DNA of 64,000 nt from Tribonema minus (Eukaryota; Sar; Xanthophyceae; Tribonematales; Tribonemataceae). The translations under genes were made by a program, and so were the position numbers. Shown piece after piece: positions 1-10,199 of this stretch (position 1 is the stretch's first letter; each line of letters starts with the position of its first letter). Location of the stretch: the NCBI GenBank assembly GCA_017506865.1, contig JAFCMP010000179.1, forward strand, positions 62,001-126,000. The letters run 5' to 3'. Below the pieces are notes generated by a model. The model was not told the origin of the DNA. It did not search any database and worked only from the letters and a program-made list of their open reading frames with translations.

Positions 1-3000
1 CATGACCTAGAATGCTTGTGATGTACGCACCTTCTCGCTGGGGTCTTCTGCTGCCGCCTGAGTGGACTTCTGCACTGGTGACATCGTGGTCTGCAACGGC
101 AAGCACCCGCAACATGCACATGACCAGCAAGTTCAAGGTGAGATGTGTGCGTGTGCTGAAATCACCATCATATGCAACGCAGTCGAAGCTGTCAAAAAAA
201 TTGCTCTTGCACATCAGAAAGCCGGCACTGGACACCAGTGGAGCATCATGACCTAGAATGCTTGTGATGTACGCACCTTCTCGCTGGGGTCTTCTGCCGC
301 CGCCTGAGTGGACTGCTGCACTGGTGACGTCGTGGTCTGCAACGGCAAGCACACCGCGACATGCACATGACCAGCAAGTTCGAGGTGAGATGTGTGCGTG
401 CGCTGAAATGATGATCGTACGCAACGCAGTTGAAGTTGTCGAGAAACTGCTCTTGTACATCAGAGAGCCGGCATCTGGACACCGGTGGAGCACCATGACC
501 TAGAATGCTTGTGATGTACGCACCTTCTCGCTGGGGTCTTCTGCCGCCGCCTGAGAGGACCTCTGCACCGGTGACATCGTGGTCTGCAACGGCAAGCACA
601 CCGCAACATGCACATGACCAGCAAGTTCGATGTGAGATGTGTGCGTGTGCTGAAATGATTATCGTACGCAACGCGGTTGAAGTTGTCGAGAAACTGCTCT
701 TGTACATCAGAGAGCCGGCATCTGGACACGGACACCGGTGGAGCACCATGACCTAGGATGCTTGTGATGTACGCACCTTCTCGCTGGGGTCTTCTGCCGC
801 CGCCTGAGTGGACTTCTGCACTGGTGACATCGTGGTCTGCAACGGCAAGCACACCGCAACATGCACATGACCAGCAAGTTCGAGGTGAGATGTGTGCGTG
901 TGCTGAAATGATTTTTGTACGCAACGCAGTTGAAGTTGTCAAGAAACTGCTCTTGTACATCAGAGAGCCGGCATCTGGACACCGGTGAAGCACCATGAGC
1001 TAGAATGCTTGTGATGTACACACCTTCTCGCTGGGGTCTTCTGCTGCCGCCTGAGTGGACTTCTGCACTGGTGACATCGTGGTCTGCAACGGCAAGCACA
1101 CCGCAACATGCACATGACCAGCAAGTTCGAGGTGAGATGTGTGCGTGTGCTGAAATGATTATCGTACGCAACGCAGTTGAAGTTGTCGAGAAACTGCTCT
1201 TGTACATCAGAGAGCCGGCATCTGGACACCGGTGGAGCACCATGACCTAGAATGCTTGTGATGTACGCACCTTCTCGCTGGGGTCTTCTGCCGCCGCCTG
1301 AGAGGACCTCTGCACCGGTGACATCGTGGTCTGCAACGGCAAGCACACCGCAACATGCACATGACCAGCAAGTTCGATGTGAGATGTGTGCGTGTGCTGA
1401 AATGATTATCGTACGCAACGCGGTTGAAGTTGTCGAGAAACTGCTCTTGTACATCAGAGAGCCGGCATCTGGACACGGACACCGGTGGAGCACCATGACC
1501 TAGAATGCTTGTGATGTACGCACCTTCTCGCTGGGGTCTTCTGCTGCCACCTGAGTGGACTTCTGCACTGGTGACATCGTGGTCTGCAGCGGCAAGCACA
1601 CCGCAACATGCACATGACCAGCAAGTTCAAGGTGAGATGTGTGCGTGTGCTGAGATGAGTATCATACGCAACACTATCGAAGTTGTCGAGAAACAGCTGT
1701 TGTACATCAGAGAGCCGGCATCTGGACACGGACACCGGTGGAGCACCATGACCTAGAATGCTTGTGATGTACGCACCTTCTTGCTGGGGTCTTCTGCTGC
1801 CACCTGAGTGGACTTCTGCACTGGTGACATCGTGGTCTGCAGCGGCAAGCACACCGCAACATGCACATGACCAGCAAGTTCAAGGTGAGCTAGCTGTGTG
1901 CATGTGCTGAGATGAGTATCATACGCAACACTATCGAAGTTGTCGAGAAACAGCTGTTGTACATCAGAGAGCCGGCGTCTGGGCACCGGTGGAGCACCAT
2001 GACCTAGAATGCTTGTGATGTACGCACCTTCTCGCTGGGGTCTTCTGCTGCCGCCTGAGTGGACTTCTGCACTGGTGACATCGTGGTCTGCAACGGCAAG
2101 CACCCGCAACATGCACATGACCAGCACGTTCAAGGTGAGATGTGTGCGTGTGCTGAAATCACCATCATACGCAACGCAGTCGAAGCTGTCAAAAAAATTG
2201 CTCTTGCACATCAGAAAGCCGGCACTGGACACCAGTGGAGCACCATGACCTAGGATGCTTGTGATGTACGCACCTTCTCGCTGGGGTCTTCTGCCGCCGC
2301 CTGAGTGGACTTCTGCACTGGTGACATCGTGGTCTGCAACGGCAAGCACACCGCAACATGCACATGACCAGCAAGTTCGAGGTGAGATGTGTGCGTGTGC
2401 TGGAATGATTATCGTACGCAACACAGTTGAAGTTGTCGAGAAACTGCTCTTGTACATCAGAGAGCCGGCATCTGGACACGGACACCGGTGGAGCACCATG
2501 ACCTAGAATGCTTGTGATGTACGCACCTTCTTGCTGGGGTCTTCTGCTGCCACCTGAGTGGACTTCTGCACTGGTGACATCGTGGTCTGCAACGGCAAGC
2601 ACACCGCAACATGCACATGACCAGCAAGTTCAAGGTGAGCTAGCTGTGTGCATGTGCTGAGATGAGTATCATACGCAACACTATCGAAGTTGTCGAGAAA
2701 CAGCTGTTGTACATCAGAGAGCCGGCGTCTGGGCACCGGTGGAGCACCATGACCTAGAATGCTTGTGATGTACGCACCTTCTCGCTGGGGTCTTCTGCTG
2801 CCGCCTGAGTGGACTTCTGCACTGGTGACATCGTGGTCTGCAACGGCAAGCACCCGCAACATGCACATGACCAGCAAGTTCGAGGTGAGATGTGTGCGTG
2901 CGCTGAAATGATGATCGTACGCAACGCAGTTGAAGTTGTCGAGAAACTGCTCTTGTACATCAGAGAGCCGGCATCTGGACACCGGTGGAGCACCATGACC

Positions 3001-3186
3001 TAGAATGCTTGTGATGTACGCACCTTCTCGCTGGGGTCTTCTGCCGCCGCCTGAGTGGACTTCTGCACTGGTGACATCGTGGTCTGCAACGGCAAGCACA
3101 CCGCAACATGCACATGACCAGCAAGTTCGAGGTGAGATGTGTGTGTGCGCTGAAATGATGATCATACGCAACGCAGTTGAAGTTGG
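1..3186. repeat. Tandem repeat of ~246-254 bp, 12 full and one truncated copy
   Basis: Each unit runs from a GACCTAGAATGCTTGTGATG-like start to GGTGGAGCACCATG. Unit spacing alternates among about 246-247 and 251-254 bp, partly because some units have a duplicated GGACAC. Higher-order structure is visible. The unit starting near 1 resembles that near 1998, and the pair near 1748-2245 resembles the pair near 2500-2995, so blocks of several units were duplicated. The last unit breaks at about 3186. Open frames across the array on both strands are products of repetition, except for the conserved 60-nt exon segment on the minus strand. Confidence 0.95.
31..3083 (-). CDS. Array of 13 tandem 60-nt exons encoding the tail of the TPR protein (partial, runs off left edge)
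   Basis: On the minus strand every ~250-bp repeat unit carries an acceptor (CTTGCCGTTGCAG), a 60-nt segment and a donor (AAG|GTGCGTAC). Exons lie at 31-90, 277-336, 524-583, 777-836, 1024-1083, 1271-1330, 1524-1583, 1777-1836, 2028-2087, 2274-2333, 2527-2586, 2778-2837 and 3024-3083. All 13 are exactly 60 nt and stop-free in phase 0. They encode 20-residue modules such as TTMSPVQKSTQAAAEDPSEK, with substitutions (M/T, K/R, T/S, A/V, E/K) but no indels. The intervening ~186-194 nt vary in length. This contrast between fixed exon length and variable introns, and the phase match to the TPR exon's donor, suggest a low-complexity tail of at least 13 modules. The gene continues beyond base 1. Alternative: a noncoding minisatellite. 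Transcripts are needed to decide. Confidence 0.6.
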
Positions 3187-3466
3187 TCAATCCTGGGTGT
3201 TGGCTTCAAGTGTATTTATGCCTTAAGTTAACGTTAATGATTCGCTGTACTTACAAGCACACCACCATCAATCAACAGCACATGGTGCTGAGACAAAGGC
3301 TATGTGCCTTGCATGATTCTCACAAACCGTGTGTTTTAGCAAGGTACACATGTCAAGAAGCACAACAAGAACAGGCGACAGATGCGTGAGTTTGAGTGCA
3401 TACGCACAGCTGCAGCACCACGAAAACACAATTCACTTCATGGACCTGGAAGCATTTGAATCTTAC
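3084..3466 (-). other. Inferred intron between TPR exon and first tail exon
   Basis: Bounded on the minus strand by GAG|GTAAGA at 3467/3466 and by TTGCAG at 3084, this would be a 383-nt intron. It includes the non-repetitive stretch 3187-3466, which holds no convincing gene. Both ends are phase 0, so joining keeps the frame. Confidence 0.55.
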
Positions 3467-5956
3467 CTCCTCCTCAGCCGGATCTTCCAACCCCTCCCAC
3501 TCGTCCGGATCTATGTCGTCAACAGACAAACAATCAGTCACGGACGTGTCTGTGTCCATGTGTTGTTTCGCCCTGATGATCGACGCAGACTCAAACAGGG
3601 GCTCCGCCTCTGACTGCTTGCCCTGAGAGTTCAGAAGCCCAGCCAGGGTTTGGAGCGAGTTTGCGGTTAGGGGATGCTCAGGGCCAAGCGTCATCGTCTT
3701 GATGGTCAGCGCGCGCCTGTAGAGCGTCTCCGCCTCTTCCTGTTGGTTGCGCTTCCGAAGCACACCAGCAAGCTGATGAAGCGTCGACGCTGTTGACGGA
3801 TGTTCAGGCCCTTGCTTCACCTCCTTGATGGCCAATGCGCGCCTGTAAAGCTGTTCCGCCTGCTCCATCTCACTGCGCTTCCCGAGAACAAACGCAAGCT
3901 GATGAAGTGTCGACGCCGTTGATGCATGCTCGGGCCCCTGGGCCACCTCATTGATGGCCAGCACGTGCCTGTAGAGCTGCTCCGCCTCCTGCAGCTGGCT
4001 ACGCTCTAGCAGCACGCCAGCAAGTGCATACAGCGTCGCCGCTGTTGATTCGTGCTCCGGCCCCTGGGCGACCTCTTTGATAGCTAGCGCACCCTTGAAC
4101 AACTGCTCCGCCTCGTCCAGCTTGCCGCGCTCCCGCAGCACAAGCCCAAGTGCATGCTGCGTTGTCGCCGTGGACGCATGCTCGGGCCCCTGGGCCACCT
4201 CTCTGATGGCCAGCGCGCGCCTGAACAACTGCTCCGCCTCCTCCAGCTGGCCGCGCTCCCGCAGCACGCGAGCAAGTCCATGCAGCGTTGTCGCCGTAGA
4301 CGCATGCTCGGGCCCCTGGGCCACCTCTTTGATGGCCAGCGCGCGCCTCAACAACTGCTCCGCCTCCTCCAGCTGGCCGCACTCCCGCAGCAAGCAGGCA
4401 AGTGCATGCAGCGTTGTCGCCGTGAACGCATGCTCGGGCCCCAGAGCCACCTCCTCGATGGCCAGCGCGCGCCTGGACAACTGCTCCGCCTCCTCCAGCT
4501 GGCCGCGCTCCCGCAGCACGAGCCCAAGTGCATGCAGCGTTGTCGCCGTGGACGCATGCTCGGGCCCCAGAGCCACCTCTCTGATGGCCAGCGCGCGCCT
4601 GAGCGACTCCTCCGCCTCGTCCAGCTGGCCGCGGTCCCGCAGCAAGCCAGCAAGCTCAAACAGCGTTGTCGCCGTGGACTCATGCTCGGGCCCTTGGGCC
4701 ACCACTTTGATGGCCAGCGCGCGCCTGAACAACTGCTCCGCCGCCTCCAACTGGCCGCGGTCCCACAGCACGAGAGCAAGCTCATGCAGCGTTGTCGCCG
4801 TGGACGCATGCTCGGGCCCCAGAGCCACCTCCTCGATGGCCAGCGCGCGCCTGAACAACTGCTCCGCCTCCTCCAGCTGGCCGCGCTCCCGCAGCACGAC
4901 AGCAAGCTCATACAGCGTTGTCGCCGTGGACGCATGCTCGGGCCCCAGAGCCACCTCGCTGATGGCCAGCGCGCGCCTGAACAACTGCTCCGCCTCCTCC
5001 AGCTGGCCGCGCACCCGCACCACGAGAGCAAGCTCATACAGCGCTGTCGCCGTGGACTCATGCTCGGGCCCCAGAGCCACCTCCTCAATGGCCAGCACGC
5101 GCCTGAACAACTGCTCCGCCTCCTCCAGCTTGCCGCGCTCCCGCAGCACGACAGCAAGCTCATGCAGCGTTGTCGCCGTGGACGCATGCTCGGGCCCCAG
5201 AGCCACCTCCTCGATGGCCAGCGCGCGCCTGCACAACTGCTCCGCCTCCTCCAGCTGGCCGCGCTCCCGCAGCACGACAGCAAGCTCATGCAGCGTTGTC
5301 GCCGTGAACGCATGCTCGGGCCCCAGAGCCACCTCGTCGATGGCCAGCGCGCGCCTGAACAATTGCTCCGCCTCCTCCAGCTTGCCGCGCTCCCGCAGCA
5401 CGAAAGCAAGCTCATGCAGCGTTGTCGCCGTGGACGCATGCTCGGGCCCCAGAGCCACCTCCTCGATGGCCAGCGCGCGCCTGAACAACTGCTCCGCCTC
5501 CTCCAGCTTGCCGCGCTCCCGCAGCACGAAAGCAAGCTCATGCAGCGTTGTCGCCGTGGACGCATGCTCGGGCCCCAGAGCCACCTCCTCGATGGCCAGC
5601 GCGCGCCTGCACAACTGCTCCGCCTCCTCCAGCTGGCCGCGCTCCCGCAGCACGAAAGCAAGCTCAAGCAGCGTTGTCGCCGTGGACGCATGCTCGGGCC
5701 CCAGAGCCACCTCCTCGATGGCCAGCGCGCGCCTGAACAACTGCTCCGCCTCCTCCAGCTGGCCGCGCTCCCGCAGCACGAAAGCAAGCTCATGCAGCGT
5801 TGTCGCCGTGGACGCATGCTCGGGCCCCTGGGCCACCTCTCTGATGGCCAGCGCGCGCCTGAACGACTGCTCCGCCTCGTCCAACTTGCCGCGCTTCCGC
5901 AGCACGTGAGCAAGCTTGATCAGCTTAACAGCCGCGAGTCCATCGTCCTCCGCCAT
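3467..5956 (-). CDS. TPR (kinesin-light-chain type) repeat protein, large exon of a spliced gene
   Basis: The open frame starts at the ATG at 5954-5956 and holds about 19 tandem 42-residue repeats. Each carries an RRALAI...GPEH..TA..L..LA...RERG.LEEAEQL pattern, the signature of kinesin-light-chain/NB-ARC-type tetratricopeptide repeats. These form helical hairpins that act as protein-binding scaffolds. The repeats are almost as similar in DNA (126-bp periodicity) as in protein, so they are recently amplified. After the last repeat comes an acidic tail ending in DPAEEE, immediately followed by GTAAGA, a strong splice donor in phase 0. Past the donor the frame becomes Cys-rich and stops near 3353, as expected of intron read-through. 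The next acceptor on this strand is in the tandem exon array to the left (last unit at 3024-3083), also phase 0. The partner is unknown. No NB-ARC or other domain is visible upstream. The family is clear; the spliced structure is inferred. Confidence 0.85.
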
Positions 5957-7242
5957 GTGATCCGGTGCTGTCGCGGTATCCTTCGCGTACCTGCGTCGGG
6001 TTCAGTCACTTTAATGGTCGGAAAATAAGGAGAGGCACTTTTGCAGAACAGAGACACTCAGGCATCGGGTATGCTGATGAAGGACACGACGCAGAGCGGG
6101 CTTCTGAGCTATGAACAGCATATTGTTGCCCTGCTACTGGAGAGCCAGGTAGAGAGTCAATTAGTGAAAAGCTCTACCCTCCTTGCAGCCCTTGCCTCGC
6201 TACATGTGCAAATGTGGGCGGCTGGGCTTCTTTACCGCCTTCATTGCTTCAGCATGAATTTAGCCGGCTAGGGCGAATACGCTGTCAGATGCGGGGCATA
6301 CACATGTGCTAGGGGGAGCAATCAAACCGGTGGTGCATGTCGTGAATATGGCCCTCGTGCAAGCAAATCGGTCAGTTTAATGTTATCACGCACCTGCCCC
6401 TAGCGACTCCCACGGGTCCTGCTCCGCCACGCTAGCCGCAGGTTCCTCCCTAGTGCAGGTAACACCAATCGACTGCAATTGATGCCACCCACTCGTGCTC
6501 GCGGAATTGCATAAACTTTTGTGTATGATCGCAAAAAGTTGCGTTGACGAGTCTCGAACATACGTGATACCCCGCGTTCAGACGATCACACGGAGATGTA
6601 CTTTGAGATGGAGTCTGCGTGGAGCTGGGTGGCCCTAAGACGGGTCTGTCTGTGGGGGGAGAGTCTTGTAGCTTTGTTTGGTATCCCTGCTAGTATGTGG
6701 GGGACAATCGCTTGCGGGTGCTTTGTTGGGGGTGATGTGGGGGGCGGGGTGTGGCGTGCAAGCTTTGCATGCTACATCCAAGAGTGAAAACAAGGCGACA
6801 CACCTACAACATGGAATATCCACAGCCACAAGTGGAATATAATAAAAGTACATGTAGCACTGTGATTTTTGTCTGTAACAGGGCTCAGTAGGCAATGTAT
6901 ACAAGCCTACAGTCCAAGCTCCTTTTATGCAAGAGAAACATTACTCGATTATTGAGTCTCCCTCAAGAACTTGAGTCATTATAGAGTGAGTTATAGACAT
7001 GCATTACAATTACATTCATTGCATTACATGTGCGGGTTAGGCTCGTGCATAGATTTTGGAAGTAATGTGATTTATTTTCATCACAATAATTTAGTTACCA
7101 AGTGAGGTGATCCAGGTATGAAATGTGGCAGTATTGCCATCAGGCTCCGTCACGCTGCGGCGTACCTTGCTGAGCATGTTCAAACCAAGAAGTTTGTTAC
7201 AAGTATATTGCTGGACACAAGTTGTCACCTTTCTTCCCACTG
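5957..7242. other. Intergenic region without a convincing gene
   Basis: The region lies between the start of the TPR gene and the end of the methyltransferase gene, so it probably contains the TPR promoter. Short open frames at 6041-6271 and 6596-6787 lack recognisable features. From about 6800 to 7110 the DNA is clearly A/T-rich, with a small perfect palindrome (CTCAAG-AA-CTTGAG) near 6962. If the intronless block is viral, a junction between host and viral DNA could lie here, but I see no terminal repeat marking it. Confidence 0.5.
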
Positions 7243-8094
7243 TCATAGCTGGCCAAGGATTTCAATCATCACCATTGTCCACACATATGCAACCACAATC
7301 TGCAGTGCAAAAGTGGCAAGTAGCATGGCGCTCTCGGTCATCTTCTGCTTACTTTCCCTCCTGAACTTTTCAGGCACAGTCAAATTGCTTATTTTCACAG
7401 GCTCTGATATGCTGCGCCAAGCTGACACGGACATTCGACCCTGCAGATCATCGTACTCCACAACACATGCAGCAAAGCCAGCGTGCGTCAGAATACTCTG
7501 CAGCTGTGTCACTGTAAAGGCGTAGTGCTCATGCGCATGCTCAGTGTAAGGAATGCGGTCATACACGCTGAGTACTCCACCATGCTTGAGCACGCGCGCA
7601 CACTCGATCACTACCGACATGGTGTCTTGCAGTGAGCAGCGTGAGAGCTGGTACGCTGCAACAATCCTGTCGAATGTGGCATCGCCGAGAGGCATGCTCT
7701 GCGCATTGGCGTGTATATACTCAACATTGGGGAGGTTTGGTGCGAGGGCCAGCTTGTATGCATTTTCATCGAGGCCTACAATGTCTGCATCCTCGTGCAA
7801 CTTGTGCAGAGTCAGCATTATCTGCCCTGTGCCGCAGTTGATTTCAAGCACATTTTCGACAGCACGGTCCTTGTTCATTTTTCGCCAATATGCGCCAAAC
7901 TTTGAGTGGTCGATATTTCGGGGTGTGATGCTCATTGAGCGCTGCGCTGCCTTCCATGCATCAGGTGGCTCGTGCACTTTGGCATTGCGCAAGTCGCGAT
8001 AGGCAGCGGCAACAACAGGGGGAATTCTACCGTTCACAAAACCAGCAGCAGAATGTACACAGCATATGCAAAGTGCTAACAGTAGACTACGCAT
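7243..8094 (-). CDS. Secreted or membrane-anchored class I SAM-dependent methyltransferase
   Basis: 283 aa from the ATG at 8092-8094. Residues 1-19 form a signal peptide (MRSLLLALCICCVHSAAG). The class I methyltransferase core follows: motif I LEINCGTGQ near residues 76-84, an acidic residue after the second strand (VGLDE), a motif II-like ATFDRIVAAYQL, and a post-II LKHGGVLSVYDRI. A hydrophobic segment near the C terminus (LLATFALQIVVAYVWTMVMI) would anchor it. Family knowledge: such UbiE/COQ5-like (methyltransf_11) enzymes methylate small molecules or lipids using S-adenosylmethionine; the substrate cannot be told. A signal peptide plus C-terminal anchor is odd for this usually cytosolic fold and suggests action in the ER/secretory lumen or a plastid-type compartment. 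The gene heads a minus-strand run with the two genes to its right. ATTATAAGTG lies 10-20 nt upstream. Confidence 0.82.
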   Translation of the reverse strand: MRSLLLALCICCVHSAAGFVNGRIPPVVAAAYRDLRNAKVHEPPDAWKAAQRSMSITPRNIDHSKFGAYWRKMNKDRAVENVLEINCGTGQIMLTLHKLHEDADIVGLDENAYKLALAPNLPNVEYIHANAQSMPLGDATFDRIVAAYQLSRCSLQDTMSVVIECARVLKHGGVLSVYDRIPYTEHAHEHYAFTVTQLQSILTHAGFAACVVEYDDLQGRMSVSAWRSISEPVKISNLTVPEKFRRESKQKMTESAMLLATFALQIVVAYVWTMVMIEILGQL

Positions 8095-8143
8095 TTATTG
8101 TTGGACACTTATAATAACTGTCAGCGCCTGTACGCAGGCAAGC

Positions 8144-8365
8144 TTACACTGACCGTAAGGGTGTGACATCTACAACAAAACCCAGGCAGATTGCAACTAT
8201 GATGCCTAGCAGCATGATTATGTCATCACCCTTATAATCTGTTCGCCTCGCCTCTACCACGGTGGCAAAAAGAAAGACGCTATTGCAAACACCAAGCACA
8301 TAAGGCATGAGCCGCGGATATCCAATCCAGTGCCTTTCGATTTTTCTAAACGCCTCTGACAACAT
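8144..8365 (-). CDS. Small protein with two membrane segments, function unknown
   Basis: 73 aa from the ATG at 8363-8365. Two hydrophobic stretches (around PYVLGVCNSVFLFATVV and IIMLLGIIVAICLGFVV) are separated by a short charged loop (EARRTDYKGDD), predicting a membrane hairpin. It lies between and on the same strand as the methyltransferase and HNH-type genes with short spacers, which supports it as a real gene. I do not recognise the family; small membrane proteins of this shape are common in large DNA virus envelopes and in organelle membranes. Confidence 0.6.
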   Translation of the reverse strand: MLSEAFRKIERHWIGYPRLMPYVLGVCNSVFLFATVVEARRTDYKGDDIIMLLGIIVAICLGFVVDVTPLRSV

Positions 8366-8446
8366 ATTGAATGTGCTATATGGTAAGCATACATAAGTTT
8401 CCTGATAAAAGGTGTATGCGCCGTTTTTATTTAGGTAGTGGTGGCC

Positions 8447-10084
8447 CTACTCGGTCATGTCTATGATTTGCTGGCGCAGCTCCTTCTTTCGCGCGGCTTT
8501 TTCCAGGTCTGTGCCACCCCTGACCTCTATATCAACAAGTCCTTTCAGGTACGCGATGCACCGTTCCTTGTACGCTGAAAGCTGGTATGTGAGCGACTTT
8601 GTGGACCTGGTCCTGTCATCATGCACGCGAGAATGATCTCTCTCTGACATGTTACAGGATGCACACACAAGCCTCGTGTTACCAAGGTAGCCGAGGACGT
8701 TGGAGATGCGATCCGGAGACGCACGTGTAGGCACGTGGGCAAGTGTCATAAGGTCGTTGTCGCCGTTGTCGCCGTAACATATCTTATTGCCACAGCTTTC
8801 CTTCGAGCAGTGAGTCGTGGTGTCGCGAAGACTGATGAGCATTCTGCTTATACTTGGTTTAGAATGGTACCTGTCGTCGGCATCAAAGGCAGCGATTACG
8901 GCCATGTCCTCTGCTGGAGCATCCAGCTTGCGCGCCTTACACTGTGCGCGCAGCTGCTCCATCCTCTTTTCATGCGCATAACGCTGCAGCTCGGCCAATT
9001 CCACCTCGTTCTTGCTCTTCTTGTTGCTGAGCCTCTCCGAGCGGTCACGGTAATGCTGAAAAGTGTTGTCTGTTGTGACCAGCAGCCAGCTCTTGCGCCT
9101 CGAGCGCACTGTGGGCATCGTGTTGCTCTTAATGTGCGTGTTGTGGCGCTTGTCGAAGAGCTGCAGAACCTGCAATCGGTCGCCGTACCCCTGCTCATCA
9201 AATTTGCGGTCCGGCGAAATGCCGGAGATACCATTGAGAGTGAGTATGGAGTCACAGCTCTCTCTGCATGCGCAAGTGCAATCTGTGCCGTGGAACGCCG
9301 CCATAAGTTTGCCCAGAACGTCTAGGAGCACGAAGGCATGATTGCGTTGTGCGGAGTGGCTTTTCATGTTTTTCATAATGGTGTCCAGTGTGTGTAAGAC
9401 GATGTGCTGGCTGCGCCACCTGCCTTCATTGAAGAAATTGATGTAGTTGGGTGGGGGTACGGGCTCCACTGGGAAGGTGCAATCACGCTTGCGCGCGAAT
9501 TGCCATGTGATATCTGCAATCAGCTGCTTCAAGGCAATGTCCTTGGGCGCAGTGGCGACTATGCCAAGGGAGCTGAATGTGGTCTTGCGGGCAGTGACAC
9601 TCTGGGACTTGCTGTATTGTACGAGGATATAGGTGCCATAAATGCCGACAAAGTGTATCGTATCGTCCGACTCAAATATGTCCTGGACCAAGTCCTCCGT
9701 GCACGGGGAAAGGAGTAAGCTCCGCGACATGTCTCCCTTGACCTCCTCTAGGTTTTTAAACCGCTCCAGGTGAGGCAGTGCCTCTCCGTCTCCACCGACT
9801 TCAGCAGGAGCTGTAGCCACTGACGCCACAGGCTCCTTGCGTGCCTTCTTGGCGCGCCGGCCCTTGGCGGCAGCTGCCGTACGCTTGGTGACGGTGCGCT
9901 CGTCCTCAGCGCGCTTCTTGCGCGCCGCCACCATATCGGCCATGGTTGCCAGGGCAGGTATGTCCTCAATTTCGACGTCCGCAACGAGCATGATGCTTGG
10001 CTTCGTGGAGAACTCGCATGTCATGGCGGCGGGCACGGTCGACACTGCCGCGAAATCCGTCGTCTTGTGAGCCGATGCGGTCAT
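8447..10084 (-). CDS. Large protein with HNH-type endonuclease-like motifs
   Basis: 545 aa from the ATG at 10082-10084. The N-terminal ~110 residues are low-complexity and basic (KRTAAAAKGRRAKKARK), possibly a nuclear targeting signal. Two copies of the pattern typical of giant-virus and algal HNH-type proteins are seen. One is GISPDRKFDEQGYGD...LQVLQL near residue 285. A fuller one is ASPDRISNVLGYLGN..LVCASCN near residue 465, preceded by paired Cys (CSKESCGNKIC) that could bind zinc, and by AHV. Family knowledge: the SPDR(I/K)...GY..GN...V...CN arrangement accompanies beta-beta-alpha-metal nucleases. A Cys cluster (CTCACRESC) lies before the first copy. Role inferred: DNA cleavage or binding. 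The catalytic His is not certain, so it could also be a DNA-binding relic. Confidence 0.6.
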   Translation of the reverse strand: MTASAHKTTDFAAVSTVPAAMTCEFSTKPSIMLVADVEIEDIPALATMADMVAARKKRAEDERTVTKRTAAAAKGRRAKKARKEPVASVATAPAEVGGDGEALPHLERFKNLEEVKGDMSRSLLLSPCTEDLVQDIFESDDTIHFVGIYGTYILVQYSKSQSVTARKTTFSSLGIVATAPKDIALKQLIADITWQFARKRDCTFPVEPVPPPNYINFFNEGRWRSQHIVLHTLDTIMKNMKSHSAQRNHAFVLLDVLGKLMAAFHGTDCTCACRESCDSILTLNGISGISPDRKFDEQGYGDRLQVLQLFDKRHNTHIKSNTMPTVRSRRKSWLLVTTDNTFQHYRDRSERLSNKKSKNEVELAELQRYAHEKRMEQLRAQCKARKLDAPAEDMAVIAAFDADDRYHSKPSISRMLISLRDTTTHCSKESCGNKICYGDNGDNDLMTLAHVPTRASPDRISNVLGYLGNTRLVCASCNMSERDHSRVHDDRTRSTKSLTYQLSAYKERCIAYLKGLVDIEVRGGTDLEKAARKKELRQQIIDMTE

Positions 10085-10199
10085 GATGCAAGTGACTGAC
10101 GGTGAGAGAGGTTGTGAAGTGATGGCTGCACATGAGGCAATATTTATTTAATGCGCAGCTTGACACGAATATTGTTCATTGAATGCCAGTGAGGCCTCT

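Noticed and set aside
1..3186. Minus-strand open frames of up to 248 codons across the tandem repeats
   Set aside because: They cross predicted splice sites, drift between frames where unit length is not a multiple of three, and give Cys/Arg-rich sequence unlike any domain.
4077..6028. Plus-strand 610- and 624-codon frames opposite the TPR gene
   Set aside because: They are shadows of the 126-bp TPR repeat on the other strand; both consist only of the repeat read backwards.
7118..7525. Plus-strand 135-codon frame
   Set aside because: It lies opposite the methyltransferase gene, which has clear motifs, and shows no features itself.
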